A stretch of DNA of 64,000 bases from Xylocopa sonorina (Eukaryota > Arthropoda > Insecta > Hymenoptera > Apidae): NCBI RefSeq assembly GCF_050948175.1, contig NC_135204.1, forward strand, positions 4,331,473 through 4,395,472, given 5' to 3'. Below, piece by piece: positions 61,699 to 64,000 of this stretch. Within the stretch, counting starts at the first letter, position 1, and each line of letters begins with the position of its first letter. The position numbers and the translations under genes were made by a program. The notes under the pieces are model-generated. The model was given only the letters and a program-made list of their open reading frames with translations. It searched no databases and was not told the origin of the DNA.

Positions 61699-63381
61699 AA
61701 GAATACGCGGCTACATTGTCCCGTGTGGGAGACTTTATTCTTTTCAACTACATGATCGTCCGTTTCACCCTCTCTCACCCTCCCACCTTCCCACGTAATG
61801 CTATGCTTATGATACGAAAATAGTGATATTGTTTATTTTCACGCATCTCGCGTAGGCGCAGCGTAGAAATTCTTAACAGTCGAGCAGCAACGGGTCGACG
61901 AGATGGTTACGAGACTGGGTCCACGTTTGGTACTAAAAATGGCGACCCAATCTGAGAATTTGAACGGCCTTAACTCTTTATTCATTGAGTTTCTTAGAAG
62001 CTTCTTAAAAATTTCTCAAAAGTCATCACCAAGGTTAATAATTGCATAGAAGTGGACTTTAAAGTCTTAGTGGGTCTCAAAGTTTTTAAATTAATATAGT
62101 ATCATTAGAAAATGCTTACAAGTCTCGTCAGGAAATAAAGGGTAAAACAAAATTTTGATTAAGCAAAAAATAAACGTAGCTTTAAATTTGTATAATTGTG
62201 TTAAAATTAGAAGAGGATCTATTATTCAATTTTGCTAACGTGTAAATTAAAATCTAGTTTCGAGAACATTAAAAGAATGGAATTTTTACCAAAAGCTTAA
62301 AATTTTGCTCTCTCATTGCACACGTGGATCCTTTTTCAACGAATGAATGGGATGCACAAATGAAAAATTTAAAAAACTATGTCATTTCCAAACTAAAAAA
62401 ATAGCTACTCCAGATTACAATTTTACTTACGATCTTATCAGATTATCGTTTTGAATTAATCATTGCAGAACAATCCTAATTGGCGATTCCTTAAGTCAAT
62501 TCCATTCAGAGGTGAGAAATATTTTCCCGCAAGATTGTCCCGAGGCAATAAAACTGTCATCACGCGTGTTTGTGTAACATCGCGAGGCATATAAATTACG
62601 TGCTCGTATATTTCGATGCGTGAAGTATGAGGAGCAAGAAAAAGCGGTAGGAACTATCAAACAGATGACTCGAGGAAGCGACTTTCTTCGCGGATGTTTG
62701 GTAACGGAGATGATTGATTAGTTTTAAAATAATGGAAAGCGTTCAAGGAAGGAAGCGACAATGCGATGTTTCCTCTCATTGAGAGCAATTTTCAAGAACT
62801 TTCTAGCATCGTATAGAATGTTATAGTAACGCCTATAACTGTTTCGAAAATGATAGATATTGCTTCTTTCTTCTAACTTCATATTTTAGTGTTCAATTCT
62901 GGCCTTGCGCTTAGGTCATTCGTATTTCTGGTTCATACTTGTTTAATCCTCGTTTTGTCATATTAAATACTTAGATAGTGTGTAATATTTTGATGAAAAT
63001 ATCAGAAATGTAAGATTTCTTTGTCTATCAGAGAAATCTAGTTCGCATATGATTTTATCCTAATCAGTACAATAAATCGTCTAGCAAGAATTCGTTAAAT
63101 CCAAACTTAAAAATTCCTCCTTCACGCGTTACAGATCTATTAACACAGTAACTCCTGTCATTATTTCTAAGAAACCTTCCTCCTGCATATTTAAAACTCC
63201 TTTTACTTTCACGAATCTGAACAGAAAAACTAAGAAATAGGATCACCCAACTTTAAAGACGAAGCAAATTCGAAATTAACCTAGTCAGATTGCATCCTAT
63301 AAACGACATTAAGCTGAAGTTTAACAGAACGCACAAATATACGCGCAATGCGCGTAACATTGCGAAGAGCGATCTCGTTAC
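61699..63381. other. No gene seen; AT-rich sequence
   Basis: AT-rich DNA with only short frames. Confidence 0.5.
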
Positions 63382-63577
63382 CCGAAAGCAGAGGCTCCAG
63401 CATCCGGTCGTGGTCGTAAAACGGGTCTGCGCAGCCACCCTGCGCATCCCAAACGAGGTCGCCATCGCGACTCGATGAAAACAGCTTTTCTCGAACCAGC
63501 TGCATTCCGGTGTGCAACAATTTCCGAGACGATGACGATTCCGTTCGAAACGGGCCCGTCTGACGAGCGCAGCGGCG
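63382..63577 (-). CDS. Possible minus-strand exon, unassigned
   Basis: One frame is open from an AG at 63578-63579 to a donor CTTTCGG|GTAACG and has coding-like codons. Its 3' part reads MQLVREKLFSSSRDGDLVWD followed by AQGGCADPFYDHDRMLEPLL. A longer 192-codon frame (63253-63831) in another phase of the same strand competes with it. The acceptor has a weak pyrimidine tract. No family is assigned; the short DPFYD string occurs in kinesin-3 proteins but is far too short to rely on. Confidence 0.22.
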
Positions 63578-64000
63578 CTACGATTGCCGCGCGTACCCAG
63601 GCTGAAACGTAGATCGCGCGGCCATTTCATTTCCATACGTGTACGCTCGGAATAATTTCGAAACGGCCGTGCCCAGCCGGATCCTACGCGGACGTTTATG
63701 GTCCCCTCTACGCGGATCCCTTCGAGGGAGGGAACACGGGCGAGCCACGGGTTTTCGAGCGTTGAAATTGAACGCGCGAGCCCAGGATTCCCTGGGAATG
63801 ATGATAAGACACCTACGTTGCCAGGGAACAAAGAGAGGAACGACGCGGGGCGTCGTTTCTCACGGCGTCACCCGTTCGACGATATCTTTAAGGCCCTCGC
63901 TGAACCGACTCACTTGACCAGGATCGAGCCTTTTGTTTTACAGCCTCGTATCGGGAATTCTGCAAACTATGACTGCTCGAACGGGCCGTTTTCGAGTTCC
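63578..64000. other. CpG-rich right edge; no assignable gene
   Basis: CpG-rich sequence with overlapping frames on both strands. No domain recognised. The window ends within it. Confidence 0.45.

Noticed and set aside
1..64000. tRNA genes and CRISPR arrays
   Set aside because: No convincing B-box with cloverleaf partner was found on either strand by eye, and no regularly spaced short direct repeats with unique spacers. tRNAscan-SE would settle the former.

Overview
The window looks like a piece of an insect nuclear genome, most probably Hymenoptera and possibly a bee. This is inference from four things: an arthropod-type 5S rRNA gene, a protein-coding gene split by GT-AG introns, strong mosaicism between very AT-rich DNA and CpG-rich blocks, and cut-and-paste transposon remnants (piggyBac-like, pogo/Tigger-like, hAT-like). 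No bacterial operons, no CRISPR array and no convincing tRNA were seen.

Layout. At the left edge (224-343, minus) is a complete-looking 5S rRNA gene with an upstream TATA-like box and a downstream T8 terminator. From 0.4 to 31 kb there is mostly intronic or intergenic DNA broken up by low-copy tandem arrays (1.6, 8.6-9.1, 9.9-10.2, 11.3-13.3, 17.7-18.5, 23.4-23.8, 25.6-27.1 kb) and CpG-rich blocks. A short piggyBac-like element (12455-13042) sits in one unit of a 316-bp array at a TTAA that the intact units still carry, so the empty site is visible beside the filled one. A deleted pogo/Tigger-like element (23388-24274) keeps both ends and the C-terminal end of its transposase.

The one protein gene I can support lies on the minus strand between 38258 and 31530. 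Four exons join with matching phases at every junction and end at a stop codon. They encode about 480 residues: most of a CABIT domain (as in GAREM and THEMIS), then a proline-rich tail with four Yxx(V/I/L) tyrosine motifs. The 5' exon or exons lie at higher coordinates and were not identified. The architecture suggests an intracellular tyrosine-phosphorylated signalling adaptor.

From 38.3 to 64 kb I see no assignable gene. This part holds a 4 x 107-bp array (44.4 kb), a hAT-like MITE (53644-54073), two copies of a TTAA-flanked MITE in inverted orientation (54930-55353 and 56347-56811), a two-copy 175-bp duplication (58.1-58.5 kb), and several CpG-rich blocks with coding-like but unassigned open frames. 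Many long open frames in the CpG-rich blocks overlap each other on both strands and are probably chance. The clearest oddities are the filled-site/empty-site piggyBac insertion, the number of independent short tandem duplications, an array carrying a repeated roughly 60-codon ORF, and small paralogous segments shared between distant sites (3.4/5.6 kb; 13.9/47.1 kb).
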